Made by a program: the position numbers and the translations under genes | Shown here: positions 38,453-47,464 of the stretch, one piece after another | Layout: each line of letters starts with the position of its first letter | How positions within the stretch are numbered: the first letter of the stretch is position 1 | The notes under the pieces: generated by a model | Databases searched by the model: none | Told to the model about the DNA's origin: nothing | Seen by the model: only the letters and a program-made list of their open reading frames with translations | Origin: Pseudoruegeria sp039972875 | GTDB lineage: Bacteria > Pseudomonadota > Alphaproteobacteria > Rhodobacterales > Rhodobacteraceae | DNA length: 64,000 nucleotides | Direction of reading: 5' to 3' | Assembly: GCA_039972875.1 (NCBI GenBank) | Contig: JBDWMA010000042.1 | Location: forward strand, 1 to 64,000

Positions 38453-38524
38453 CAGCCGACCACGATCAGAACGGATCGTGGCATCTATTGTTTTATGAAC
38501 CGTTTCAGTCGTGATTGCCGTATC

Positions 38525-38881
38525 TCACGATTGGTCAAAAACCATTACCGGCCGAACTTCGACGGTACCATGCTCGGCTGTCGGGATCAGTTTTGCATAT
38601 TTGATGGCCGCATCCAGGTCCTCACAATCAAACAAATAAAAACCGCCAAGCTCTTCTTTGGTTTCGGCAAAGGGCCCATCGGTCAAAATCGTTTCTCCAT
38701 TTCGAATACGAACGGACGTCGCTGTCTCCGCTTCCTCCAAGGCCTCACCGGCAACAAAAACACCGTCCTCTTCATAGATTTTACTGGCTTGTTCATAGCC
38801 CTGCATAAGAGGACCCCACCCTTCGCTGCCAAACTCTGGGCTGGCGTCTTTCGCAGCATAAATCAAAGCTAAAAATTTCAT
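38525..38881 (-). CDS. YCII-related (DGPF) domain protein
   Basis: 118 residues from ATG 38881 (MKFLALIY), with GGGA upstream; an ATG eight codons earlier is also open. The block LTDGPFAETKEELGGFYLF is the DGPF motif. YCII proteins are small ferredoxin-like dimers often encoded beside ECF sigma factors with a C-terminal extension, as here, and are thought to act with them. No catalytic role is proven. Confidence 0.9.
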   Translation of the reverse strand: MKFLALIYAAKDASPEFGSEGWGPLMQGYEQASKIYEEDGVFVAGEALEEAETATSVRIRNGETILTDGPFAETKEELGGFYLFDCEDLDAAIKYAKLIPTAEHGTVEVRPVMVFDQS

Positions 38882-39114
38882 CGGTTCTGTTCCCTTGTGT
38901 TTCACTTAACATCACCCACCTTCGGCAGGTGTGACGAACAAATGCATCACGCTCGTACAAGTATGACGCAGAACCAAGCCAATTTTCGACAGGGAGACTG
39001 AATTTTTTTTAATTTTCTCAGATTCCGCCCGGTTCTGCGACCTTAGCAGCCTTTTCCTTTGGCCCTCAATTGCGTATGAGAGCGCCAAGCAAGGCCAGCA
39101 AGGGTAATAGACGC

Positions 39115-41274
39115 ATGCAAGATCCCACCATCACCGATGAATTGATCGCAAGCCACGGGCTGTCGCCTGATGAATATCAGCGCATTCTGGACATCATCGG
39201 CCGAGAGCCGTCATTTACAGAAATGGGCATTTTCTCGGCAATGTGGAATGAGCATTGCTCATATAAGTCTTCAAAAAAATGGTTGCGGACCCTGCCCGTC
39301 GATGGACCTCAGGTCATCTGTGGCCCCGGCGAGAACGCTGGCATTGTGGATATTGGCGACGGTCAGGCCGTGGTCTTTAAAATGGAAAGCCACAACCACC
39401 CTTCGTATATTGAACCTTATCAAGGTGCCGCGACAGGTGTTGGCGGCATTCTGCGAGATGTCTTTACAATGGGCGCGCGCCCAATTGCAGCAATGAATTC
39501 TTTGTCTTTTGGTGAACCTGACCACCCGAAAACACAACAACTGGTCAACGGTGTTGTCGAAGGTGTCGGCGGATACGGCAACTGCTTTGGCGTGCCAACA
39601 GTGGGCGGAGAAGTCCGCTTTCACCCTGCTTATAATGGCAACTGTTTGGTCAACGCATTTGCAGCGGGCATTGCGGATACAGACAGCATTTTCTATTCCG
39701 CAGCATCTGGCATCGGCATGCCTGTTGTCTATCTCGGCGCCAAAACGGGCCGCGACGGTGTCGGTGGAGCGACGATGGCGTCTGCTGAATTTGACGACAG
39801 CATCGAAGAAAAACGCCCCACTGTTCAAGTTGGTGATCCCTTCACCGAAAAACGTCTGATGGAGGCCACGCTTGAGCTAATGAAAACCGGCGCGGTGATT
39901 TCCATTCAAGACATGGGTGCGGCGGGCCTCACGTGTTCCGCTGTAGAAATGGGCGACAAAGGTGGGTTGGGTGTAAAACTCAACCTCGAAGACGTCCCCC
40001 AACGTGAAGAAAACATGACAGCCTACGAAATGATGCTGTCAGAATCTCAAGAACGCATGTTGATGGTCCTGAAACCAGAACTCGAAGCAGAAGCCCGCGC
40101 GGTCTTTGTAAAATGGGATCTGGATTTCGCAATTGTAGGCGAAACCATCGCCGAAGATCGTTTTCTTGTTCTGCACAACGGTGAGGTCAAAGCCGACCTT
40201 CCACTGGCCACTTTGTCCGGGTCAGCTCCTGAATATGACCGCCCATGGGTGGAAACACCCGCCGCAGAACCACTTGCCGATGTGCCCGAAGTTGACGCTA
40301 TAGACGCCCTTAAAGGCCTGATCTCTTCGCCGAACTACGCAGGAAAACAGTGGGTCTATGAACAATACGACACAATGGTCATGGCCGATTCAATGGTGAA
40401 CCCAGGTGTGGGTTCTGGCTTGATCCGTGTGCATGGTACCGACAAAGCACTTGCATTTACATCTGACGTGACACCGCGCTACGTCAAAGCCAACCCAGTT
40501 GAAGGTGGCAAACAAGCCGTCGCAGAGGCGTATCGCAACCTCTCTGCTGTAGGCGCAACACCCCTGGCCTCCACCGATAATCTGAATTTTGGTAATCCCG
40601 AGAAACCAGAGATCATGGGCCAATTCGTTGGCGCGATAAAAGGCATCGGCGAAGCCTGTGCTGCCTTGGACATGCCAATCGTGTCTGGCAACGTGTCTCT
40701 CTATAATGAATCCTATGGCTCCGGCATTCTGCCGACACCAACTATTGGCGCTGTAGGTCTGATTAAAAACGCGGAAACCGCCATCACCGGGCAAGCCACG
40801 GATGGTCATGTTGCATTGGTACTGGGCAAGACATCTGGCCATTTGGGCCAATCCGCCCTCCTCGCTGAGGTATTCAACCGCGAAGACGGCGATTCTCCGG
40901 CCGTGGATTTGGACAACGAACGCAAGCATGGGGAATTCATCCGTGAAAACCACGCGCTGATCACTGCATGTACTGACCTTGCGGATGGCGGCTTGGCGCT
41001 TGCGGCCTTTGAAATGGCCGAAACTGCGGGTGTCGGCGTCACACTGGATGCCTCTGACACGCCAACATTATTCGGAGAAGATCAGGGACGTTATCTAATT
41101 GCCTGTAGTTTTGATATGGCCGAAGCTCTTATGGGGGCCGCCGCCACCGCAGGCTTGCATATTGAGTCCGTTGGCAAATTCACCGGAACTGACGTTTCTT
41201 TTGGCAACAGCACTGCACCGCTCACTGAATTGAGCACCCTCTTCCGCGAGAGCTTTGCCAAAGCTGTCGCATGA
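39115..41274 (+). CDS. purL: Phosphoribosylformylglycinamidine synthase subunit PurL
   Basis: 719 residues, the small-PurL length of about 720. It converts FGAR to FGAM with ATP and ammonia supplied by PurQ. Blocks include MWNEHCSYKSSKKWL, MESHNHPSYIEPYQGAATGVGG, DMGAAGLTCSAVEMG, and a second half with SGNVSLYNES and DLADGGLALAAFEMA. The ATG at 39115 (MQDPTITDEL) is chosen as the family start, with AGGG upstream. It is followed by bolA and a glutaredoxin. Confidence 0.96.
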   Translation: MQDPTITDELIASHGLSPDEYQRILDIIGREPSFTEMGIFSAMWNEHCSYKSSKKWLRTLPVDGPQVICGPGENAGIVDIGDGQAVVFKMESHNHPSYIEPYQGAATGVGGILRDVFTMGARPIAAMNSLSFGEPDHPKTQQLVNGVVEGVGGYGNCFGVPTVGGEVRFHPAYNGNCLVNAFAAGIADTDSIFYSAASGIGMPVVYLGAKTGRDGVGGATMASAEFDDSIEEKRPTVQVGDPFTEKRLMEATLELMKTGAVISIQDMGAAGLTCSAVEMGDKGGLGVKLNLEDVPQREENMTAYEMMLSESQERMLMVLKPELEAEARAVFVKWDLDFAIVGETIAEDRFLVLHNGEVKADLPLATLSGSAPEYDRPWVETPAAEPLADVPEVDAIDALKGLISSPNYAGKQWVYEQYDTMVMADSMVNPGVGSGLIRVHGTDKALAFTSDVTPRYVKANPVEGGKQAVAEAYRNLSAVGATPLASTDNLNFGNPEKPEIMGQFVGAIKGIGEACAALDMPIVSGNVSLYNESYGSGILPTPTIGAVGLIKNAETAITGQATDGHVALVLGKTSGHLGQSALLAEVFNREDGDSPAVDLDNERKHGEFIRENHALITACTDLADGGLALAAFEMAETAGVGVTLDASDTPTLFGEDQGRYLIACSFDMAEALMGAAATAGLHIESVGKFTGTDVSFGNSTAPLTELSTLFRESFAKAVA

Positions 41275-41335
41275 CCTTGCGCCGGCGAATAGGCCACACT
41301 ACATTTATGCCAACGGGCAATAAAGGACGTACCAT

Positions 41336-41572
41336 ATGGCCATTCTGGCGTCAGACATCGAAACACTGATCCGCGAGAGCTTTCCGGACGCAAAGATCAC
41401 GGTTCAGGGCAATGACGGTTCGCACTTTGCAGCCGAAGTGATCGACGATAGCTTTAAGGGCAAAAACCGCGTCCAACAGCAACGCGCTGTGTATGCTGCC
41501 CTCAAAGGCAAGATGGATGGCAACAACGGCGAGTTGCATGCTCTGGCATTGACAACAAAAGCACCGGAATAA
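41336..41572 (+). CDS. BolA family protein
   Basis: 78 residues. The BolA fold is shown by DIETLIRESFPDAKITVQ, DGSHFAAEVIDDSFKGKNRVQQQRAVY (with the conserved His region) and LHALALTTKAP. BolA proteins partner with monothiol glutaredoxins to bind or sense [2Fe-2S] clusters, and the next gene is such a glutaredoxin. The spacing from purL is 61 bases. Confidence 0.92.
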   Translation: MAILASDIETLIRESFPDAKITVQGNDGSHFAAEVIDDSFKGKNRVQQQRAVYAALKGKMDGNNGELHALALTTKAPE

Positions 41573-41613
41573 GCGACAGCGCCGCATAGCGGCCTAAGGA
41601 AAGGATGCTCCGA

Positions 41614-41973
41614 ATGAGCGCGCAAGATCAGATCAAAGAGACCGTGACAGGCAACGACGTTGTTTTGTTTATGAAGGGCACAAAGTCCATGCCACAGTGC
41701 GGGTTTTCCTCTCGCGTTGCTGGTGTGCTGAACTACATGGGCGTTGAATATTCTGACGTTAATGTATTGGCTGATGACGAAATCCGTCAGGGCATCAAGG
41801 ATTATTCCGATTGGCCCACGATCCCTCAGCTTTACGTCAAAGGCGAATTCGTCGGCGGATGCGATATCATCACAGAGATGACCCTGTCTGGCGAACTTGA
41901 CGGTATGTTCGAAGAAAACGGCGTAGCTTTTGATAAAGACGCCGCAGACAAAATCCGCGAAGCCAACGGCTAA
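41614..41973 (+). CDS. grxD: Monothiol glutaredoxin, Grx4 type
   Basis: 119 residues from ATG 41614. It has the CGFS active site in KSMPQCGFSSRVAG (Cys near residue 29), and WPTIPQLYVKGEFVGGCDI for glutathione and dimer contacts. It carries [2Fe-2S] clusters together with BolA, encoded 41 bases upstream. A terminator follows at 42001. Confidence 0.94.
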   Translation: MSAQDQIKETVTGNDVVLFMKGTKSMPQCGFSSRVAGVLNYMGVEYSDVNVLADDEIRQGIKDYSDWPTIPQLYVKGEFVGGCDIITEMTLSGELDGMFEENGVAFDKDAADKIREANG

Positions 41974-42000
41974 GGCTTTTGCACAATCTAGATTAGATTT

Positions 42001-42034
42001 GGCCCACCGATTTATTCGCGTGGGCCTTATCTTT
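42001..42034 (+). terminator. Terminator after grxD
   Basis: GGCCCAC (42001-42007) pairs with GTGGGCC (42020-42026), followed by a broken T run (TTATCTTT). It is 28 bases beyond the grxD stop. Confidence 0.75.
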
Positions 42035-42129
42035 GGCCACTTCTATATATCTTGAAACGGTGAAAAAGCTTGCGACATCGCGCGCTTCGCGTTCAACTGC
42101 CTCCAGATACAATTTAATAAGAGCTCTTT

Positions 42130-42477
42130 ATGCCCTCACCTCTTTCCAACGCCTTTCGGCTTCAGTGTGATTTTTCCGTCGGTGACGCGATCCTGAACGC
42201 TCTGTTGTGGTTCTTTTTAACCATTCTCACATTTGGTTTTGCGCTATTTCTCTTTCCATACTACCTGCCCAAAGTCGTTTTAAACAAAACGCAAGTCATC
42301 GATCTGGATGGAAATCGTGTTGGCCAGATGGTTTGTGACATATCACTGGGTAGTATATTCGTGAACGCCTTGCTTTGGTGGTTATTGACGATTGTGACTT
42401 TCGGTCTTGCCTATCTCATCTATATTTACCGCGTGTACCGGGTTTTACTCAACGAAACACGCATTCAGTTTGATTGA
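42130..42477 (+). CDS. Small membrane protein built of two similar halves
   Basis: 115 residues. Each half has a short soluble start, then a membrane segment: NALLWFFLTILTFGFALFLF in the first and NALLWWLLTIVTFGLAYLIY in the second, followed by a V-L-N-K/E-T strand. It looks like an internal duplication. It resembles uncharacterised DUF-class membrane proteins of Rhodobacterales; I cannot assign a role. It stands alone between grxD and an opposite-strand gene, with RBS-like purines upstream of the ATG. Confidence 0.7.
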   Translation: MPSPLSNAFRLQCDFSVGDAILNALLWFFLTILTFGFALFLFPYYLPKVVLNKTQVIDLDGNRVGQMVCDISLGSIFVNALLWWLLTIVTFGLAYLIYIYRVYRVLLNETRIQFD

Positions 42478-42522
42478 ATTCTGGGGTAGGAAGTCTTACC
42501 CCTAGAAAACACAAATGCCTGC

Positions 42523-43494
42523 TTAGCCCTTGTTGGCAGCCGCAAATACCATATCCAACATCCGCTGGGTGCCTTGGGAGAACTCCAACGAACACGGGTA
42601 TTCCCGTCCATCACGTACGGATGCACAGAAGTTCTGAACCTGTTCAACATAGTGGTTTACATCCGGGAACAGCTCATGGCGCACCCCCATATTCGGCTGA
42701 TGGATTTCTATTTCAGCCATCCCATGTACACCCGCGTTAAAGGGCACATTCACCCTGATCATACCCTCAGTGCCATGAAACACCATTTCCTGACGTGCAT
42801 ACATGCGTGTGGACACTGTCGCGCTATAACTAAAAGATGGGAACTCGGCCTGACAATGAGCGATGGTATCCACACCGTTTTCAAATGTAACTTGTGATCG
42901 CACATCAATAGGCTCTTCACCGGTCACATACCGGGCAGACCCATAGGTATAAACACCAATGTCGCGAATGCCGCCGCCCCCGGTGTCTGCTTGATTGCGA
43001 ATATTCGCTTTGTCATCATTGTAGTAACTGAACTGACCATTCACTTGCATTAACGTGCCAATCGCACCCGCTTTGACAAGCTCTTTCACCCGTTGCCACT
43101 GAGGGTGATGAACAATCATATAGGCCTCGGCAGCCAACAAACCGGTTTGATCACGCAAAGCGATCAGACCATCAATTTCATCGGCCTTCAGGGCCACAGG
43201 TTTTTCACACAACACATGCTTGCCTGCGTTCAACGCTTTCGTCGCCCATTCCACGTGCATATGATTGGGCAAAGGTATGTAAACCGCGTCGATATCAGGA
43301 TCTGCTAGCAAATCATCATAGGAAGAGTGCACGCGAAGATCCGGGCAAAAGGCTTTAAACCCATCTGCTTTCGCCGCTGAGGAGGTTGCCAATGCTGACA
43401 GTCGTGCACCTTCGGCTGCGTGAATGGCACGCCCCATTTGCTCGCGCGCAAAGTTCGCAGCCCCTAATATACCCCAATTGACAACATCGCTCAT
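42523..43494 (-). CDS. Gfo/Idh/MocA family oxidoreductase
   Basis: 323 residues. The Rossmann start is WGILGAANFAREQM, the sugar-oxidoreductase motif is VLCEKPVALKADE (EKP near residue 97), and the active-site block is YMIVHHPQWQRVKELV. It is like D-xylose 1-dehydrogenase/dihydrodiol dehydrogenase-type members that use NAD(P) on sugars. Its ribosome binding site lies within the rpoH terminator hairpin just upstream. The substrate is unknown. Confidence 0.85.
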   Translation of the reverse strand: MSDVVNWGILGAANFAREQMGRAIHAAEGARLSALATSSAAKADGFKAFCPDLRVHSSYDDLLADPDIDAVYIPLPNHMHVEWATKALNAGKHVLCEKPVALKADEIDGLIALRDQTGLLAAEAYMIVHHPQWQRVKELVKAGAIGTLMQVNGQFSYYNDDKANIRNQADTGGGGIRDIGVYTYGSARYVTGEEPIDVRSQVTFENGVDTIAHCQAEFPSFSYSATVSTRMYARQEMVFHGTEGMIRVNVPFNAGVHGMAEIEIHQPNMGVRHELFPDVNHYVEQVQNFCASVRDGREYPCSLEFSQGTQRMLDMVFAAANKG

Positions 43495-43495
43495 G

Positions 43496-43526
43496 AAAAA
43501 GCCCCCCTGAATATTTCAAGGAGGCT
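43496..43526 (-). terminator. rpoH terminator that overlaps the next gene's ribosome binding site
   Basis: On the minus strand AGCCTCCTT (43526-43518) pairs with AGGGGGGCT (43508-43500), allowing two G-U pairs, with a 9-base loop and a T run ending one base before the ATG at 43494. The 3' arm AGGGGGG is also the only Shine-Dalgarno-like sequence for the oxidoreductase gene. Confidence 0.75.
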
Positions 43527-43553
43527 ATCACTCAGCTAACGATTTTCAAGACC

Positions 43554-44450
43554 TTATGCAGAAGTAAGCATGCCCTTTTCTTTGGCCATATCCCGCATTT
43601 TTAGTTGCAGCTTTTCAAAAGCACGGACCTCAATTTGACGGATCCGCTCACGGCTCACCTCATATTGGGTGGACAACTCCTCAAGCGTAACAGGCTTATC
43701 CTGCAAACGGCGTTGGATCAGAATGTCCTTTTCTCGATCATTCAACACATCCATAGATTCAGTCAACAACTCCCGGCGGCTATCGAGTTCATTCTTGGCC
43801 TCGTAATCGCCAGCTGTGTCTGCATCCTCATCCTCAAGCCAATCTTGCCACTGGGTGGCACTGTCGCCATCAGGGCCGATCACCGCATTCAATGATGCAT
43901 CCCCACCAGACATCCGTCGGTTCATGGAGATAACTTCATCCTCGGTCACGTTCAGATCATTCGCAATTCTGGCTACGTTTTCGGGACGCAAATCGCCATC
44001 CTCTAACGCACCAATACGATTTTTCGCCTTACGCAGGTTAAAGAACAGCTTTTTCTGCGCACTTGTCGTGCCCATTTTGACCATCGACCACGACCGCAAA
44101 ACGTATTCCTGAATGCTCGCACGGATCCACCACATGGCGTATGTCGCCAAACGGAAACCCTTTTCTGGGTCGAACTTTTTAACGGCCTGCATCAAGCCAA
44201 CGTTGGCCTCAGAAATGACTTCTGCTTGGGGCAGCCCATATCCTCGGTAACCCATCGCAATTTTTGCGGCCAACCGCAGATGGCTTGTAACCATCTTATG
44301 CGCGGATTCACTATCCTCGCGCTCAACCCAAGCTTTGGCCAGCATGTATTCTTCTTCTGGCTCCAGCATAGGGAACTTGCGGATTTGTTGCATATAGCGA
44401 TTCAGACCGCCCTCAGGGGTGGGTGCGGGAAGATTTGCATAGTTTGCCAT
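43554..44450 (-). CDS. rpoH: Heat-shock sigma factor RpoH (sigma-32)
   Basis: 298 residues from ATG 44450 (MANYANLPAP), with AAGGGA upstream. Sigma region 2 has EVISEANVGLMQAVKKFDPEKGFRLATYAMWWIRASIQEYVLRSW, the RpoH box is QKKLFFNLR (132-140) and region 4 has LEELSTQYEVSRERIRQIEVRAFEKL. It directs heat-shock genes. Roseobacters often have two rpoH genes; which one this is cannot be told. A 163-base upstream gap holds its promoter. Confidence 0.95.
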   Translation of the reverse strand: MANYANLPAPTPEGGLNRYMQQIRKFPMLEPEEEYMLAKAWVEREDSESAHKMVTSHLRLAAKIAMGYRGYGLPQAEVISEANVGLMQAVKKFDPEKGFRLATYAMWWIRASIQEYVLRSWSMVKMGTTSAQKKLFFNLRKAKNRIGALEDGDLRPENVARIANDLNVTEDEVISMNRRMSGGDASLNAVIGPDGDSATQWQDWLEDEDADTAGDYEAKNELDSRRELLTESMDVLNDREKDILIQRRLQDKPVTLEELSTQYEVSRERIRQIEVRAFEKLQLKMRDMAKEKGMLTSA

Positions 44451-44613
44451 TATTGATCCCTTTCGTTGTCCCAATGTTACTCTTGTTAACATGCAGATAG
44501 GTATACCCGTACACGCATACAAGATGTGGTGTGTAATTTCTTATACGTCACATGGGTACGTTTCCGTCGCTCCACCACGTATGTTACTTAGAATAACGAT
44601 TAGTTGACGAAAG

Positions 44614-46056
44614 TTACAAAAGCGGTCCCATGGTCGCAAACAGGTTGTTCATCAACCGTATACGAACGGGCCAGCCCTCCACTCTGTCCAATGAAACAAG
44701 TTCACTGTCCGCAATATATTCACGTTGGCGGGCATTCACATTTTGCGCCAACGTGGGATCATAGGCCAACATGCAGTTTTCAAAATTGATATCAAAGGAA
44801 CGCCGGTCCAGATTGGCCGACCCAAACAAAACGGCCTGATCGTCCACCGTCAAAAGCTTTGAATGCAGCAAACCCGGTTTATATTCATAGAGCTTTACCC
44901 CACACCGCACCAAAGCCAAAAAATAGCTGCGGCTTGCCATGCCCACAAGTTTGGAATCATTTCGTTGGGGGAGGATCAGGGTTACATCTACCCCCCGCAA
45001 CGCCGCCGCACAGAGACGATTGTGTAACGCTTCGCTGGGGACATAATACGGCGTGCTGACGATGATCTCATGCTGGGCACTAGCCATAAGGTTCTGAAAC
45101 ACATCAGGTACGGCTTGATGGCTTTCCGTTGGGCCGGTTCCCATTGATATCGCAACAACATCCCCATCCCCATGCCGATGTTCAACGGGTTGGCGCAGAA
45201 TATCGTTGATGTCTTCGCCCGTATGCGTCTGCCAATCCCCCGCAAAAATGACTTGTTGTTGCCAGACGATCGGACCCGTCAACCGGATCATGACATCCAC
45301 CCAAGGCGCAAATTTCGCTTTGACGGTAAATTCAGGGTCCGCACAGTTTTGGCTGCCGCAATATGTGATCTGATTATCCACCACCATGATTTTGCGATGA
45401 TTGCGAATATCGACACGTTTAAAGAGTAAATGCAGCCAAGTCTGCTGCATATCAAATGCCACCCCGACATGCACACCACTGTCGGCCATACGTTGCCAGT
45501 GTTCGCTCTTGATAAGATGACGAGACCCCATCCCATCGACCATCGCCCGCACAGTCACACCACGTTTTGCGGCCCGAATGCAGGCTTCGACCATGGCCAT
45601 ACCATTGTTGTCCGTCAGCCAGATATAAAACAACAAATGCACATGGTCCGTTGCGGCATCAATATCACCGATCATATTGGCAATAGCGTGATCGGAATTT
45701 TCCATCAACGTCGCTCGATTACCAGTTGTAGGGGAAAACGTGTTCACTGATCCCGCCCGTGCAAAGGCTTGCCGGAACATAACTGGCATGCTGTCCTCGG
45801 AGCTGTTGTCGGTCGCACAACACTTCGGAAGGGCCATAAGAACAGCCTCCATGCGCTCTACGTCTTTGCGCCCGAATCCGACCTCCCCGAACAGAAAATA
45901 CAGGATGATACCGAGCCACGGCACCGCCATGACACAAAGCATCCAAGCCAAACGGGAGGCCGGAGAGCGGTTTTCCCGAAGAAGAACCCGAAACAGAGTT
46001 GCGATCTGCAAGATGTAACTCAGGATGATCCAAGTTTCGAATTCAAAGTACAGCAT
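44614..46056 (-). CDS. cls: Cardiolipin synthase
   Basis: 480 residues: two N-terminal membrane segments (PLD nuclease N-terminal domain), then two phospholipase-D HKD motifs, NHRKIMVVDNQITYCGSQN and LHSKLLTVDDQAVLFGSAN. It joins two phosphatidylglycerols to make cardiolipin at the inner membrane. The start is MLYFEFET at 46056. Confidence 0.93.
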   Translation of the reverse strand: MLYFEFETWIILSYILQIATLFRVLLRENRSPASRLAWMLCVMAVPWLGIILYFLFGEVGFGRKDVERMEAVLMALPKCCATDNSSEDSMPVMFRQAFARAGSVNTFSPTTGNRATLMENSDHAIANMIGDIDAATDHVHLLFYIWLTDNNGMAMVEACIRAAKRGVTVRAMVDGMGSRHLIKSEHWQRMADSGVHVGVAFDMQQTWLHLLFKRVDIRNHRKIMVVDNQITYCGSQNCADPEFTVKAKFAPWVDVMIRLTGPIVWQQQVIFAGDWQTHTGEDINDILRQPVEHRHGDGDVVAISMGTGPTESHQAVPDVFQNLMASAQHEIIVSTPYYVPSEALHNRLCAAALRGVDVTLILPQRNDSKLVGMASRSYFLALVRCGVKLYEYKPGLLHSKLLTVDDQAVLFGSANLDRRSFDINFENCMLAYDPTLAQNVNARQREYIADSELVSLDRVEGWPVRIRLMNNLFATMGPLL

Positions 46057-46085
46057 GACGCCTCAGCAATTACCCAAGAGAACGC

Positions 46086-47132
46086 CTAAGGGTTTGCTGG
46101 AACGCGCAATTTGTCAATCAATTCCGACATATCTGAGGGCAAAGGTGCCTCAAATTGCATTTCCTCTCCGCTGACCGGATGAACGAACCCGAGCGTCGCC
46201 GCATGCAGCGCTTGTCGGGCAAATCCTTGTGCCGCTGCGATACCAGCGGGCGTCATCGATTTGGCATTTAATTTGCGTTTTCCACCATAGGTCGGGTCAC
46301 CAACCAATCCATGCCCTGCATGGGCCATATGGACACGGATCTGATGTGTACGACCTGTTTCAAGCCAACATTCGATCAACGCGGCAACCTCCGGATTTCC
46401 GAATGTCTCAAGGATACGGGACCGTGTCACCGCATGCCGCCCCCCCGTGAAATACACCGCCTGCTTTTGGCGATCTGTTCTGTGTCGGGCCAATTGCGTG
46501 CTAATTTTCATGATGTTGCCTGGCTCAAACGATACCCCTTTGATCCCACGCAATCGTGGATCATAGGCATCGGGCACCCCATAGACCACCGCATTATAAT
46601 GACGGTTTACAGTGTGTTTTTCAAACTGAGCCGCCAATCCATGATGGGCTTTGTCCGATTTCGCCACCACCAATAAACCGGAGGTTTCTTTATCGATCCG
46701 ATGGACAATACCGGGCCGTTTTTGACCACCAACGCCCGACAGCGTATCCCCGCAGTGATGCAGCAGCGCATTAACCAAGGTCCCAGATGGCGTACCCGGT
46801 GCTGGATGCACAACCATGCCAACAGGTTTATTCACCACAATGAGATGATCATCTTCAAAGATGACATCCAATGGAATATCCTCTGGCAGAATATGGCTTT
46901 CGTCGGCCTCGGTTATGCGAATATCAAAAACATCGCCTGTCTCGACTTTGGCCCGCGGATCTGTGATCACGGTTCCAGCTTTGGAAATATCGCCAGCCGC
47001 AATCAGTTTGGCCAAACGAGAGCGACTCAACGATGCTTCCTCTGGCACGTCCCGCGAAAGCGCTTTATCAAGACGACGCGGGGGATCTGCTAGGATCTCT
47101 ACCTGCAGGACAGAAGTGGAAGACGTAGACAT
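46086..47132 (-). CDS. rluD: 23S rRNA pseudouridine synthase, RluD-like
   Basis: 348 residues: an N-terminal S4 domain (RLDKALSRDVPEEASLSRSRLAKLI), then the RluA-type catalytic domain with the Asp in GIVHRIDKETSGLLVVAK and a later LETGRTHQIRVHMAHAG. RluD modifies helix 69 of 23S rRNA; RluA-family members are close, so the exact target is an inference. Its ATG shares CATG with the divergent small gene's ATG. Confidence 0.87.
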   Translation of the reverse strand: MSTSSTSVLQVEILADPPRRLDKALSRDVPEEASLSRSRLAKLIAAGDISKAGTVITDPRAKVETGDVFDIRITEADESHILPEDIPLDVIFEDDHLIVVNKPVGMVVHPAPGTPSGTLVNALLHHCGDTLSGVGGQKRPGIVHRIDKETSGLLVVAKSDKAHHGLAAQFEKHTVNRHYNAVVYGVPDAYDPRLRGIKGVSFEPGNIMKISTQLARHRTDRQKQAVYFTGGRHAVTRSRILETFGNPEVAALIECWLETGRTHQIRVHMAHAGHGLVGDPTYGGKRKLNAKSMTPAGIAAAQGFARQALHAATLGFVHPVSGEEMQFEAPLPSDMSELIDKLRVPANP

Positions 47133-47439
47133 GGATCAGAACACTCCGCAGCCGGAAGAGCTCCCGGCGATGGTAAAATATCTGCGCGTGCTGACAACAG
47201 CACTGTCGCTGACGATGATTGCCGGCGTTGTAATCATCATTGCACTGATTGTCATCCGCTTCCGCGAAGTTCGTGATACGCCAGATCTTCCTTCATCCAT
47301 CACCCTTCCCCAGAATGCCAAGGCTCTTGCCTTTACACAGGCCCCAGATTGGTACGCCGTTGTAACCGATCACAATGAAATTCTGATTTATGACCGTAAA
47401 TCCGGCGACCTAATTCAAACCATCACTGTTGCATACTAA
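47131..47439 (+). CDS. Small membrane-anchored protein (DUF6476-like)
   Basis: 102 residues from ATG 47131, the CATG of which it shares with the start of rluD on the other strand. One membrane segment (LTMIAGVVIIIALIVIRF about 28-45) and a periplasmic C-terminal domain (FTQAPDWYAVVTDHNEILIYD). Similar small proteins lie beside RluA-type genes in Rhodobacteraceae. Function unknown. Confidence 0.8.
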   Translation: MDQNTPQPEELPAMVKYLRVLTTALSLTMIAGVVIIIALIVIRFREVRDTPDLPSSITLPQNAKALAFTQAPDWYAVVTDHNEILIYDRKSGDLIQTITVAY

Positions 47440-47464
47440 TCAAAAGACGGCTGCATTTGTATTT

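Noticed and set aside
40390..40953. Minus-strand open frame of 187 codons
   Set aside because: It lies entirely within purL in the opposite sense, and its product has Cys/His-rich random composition.
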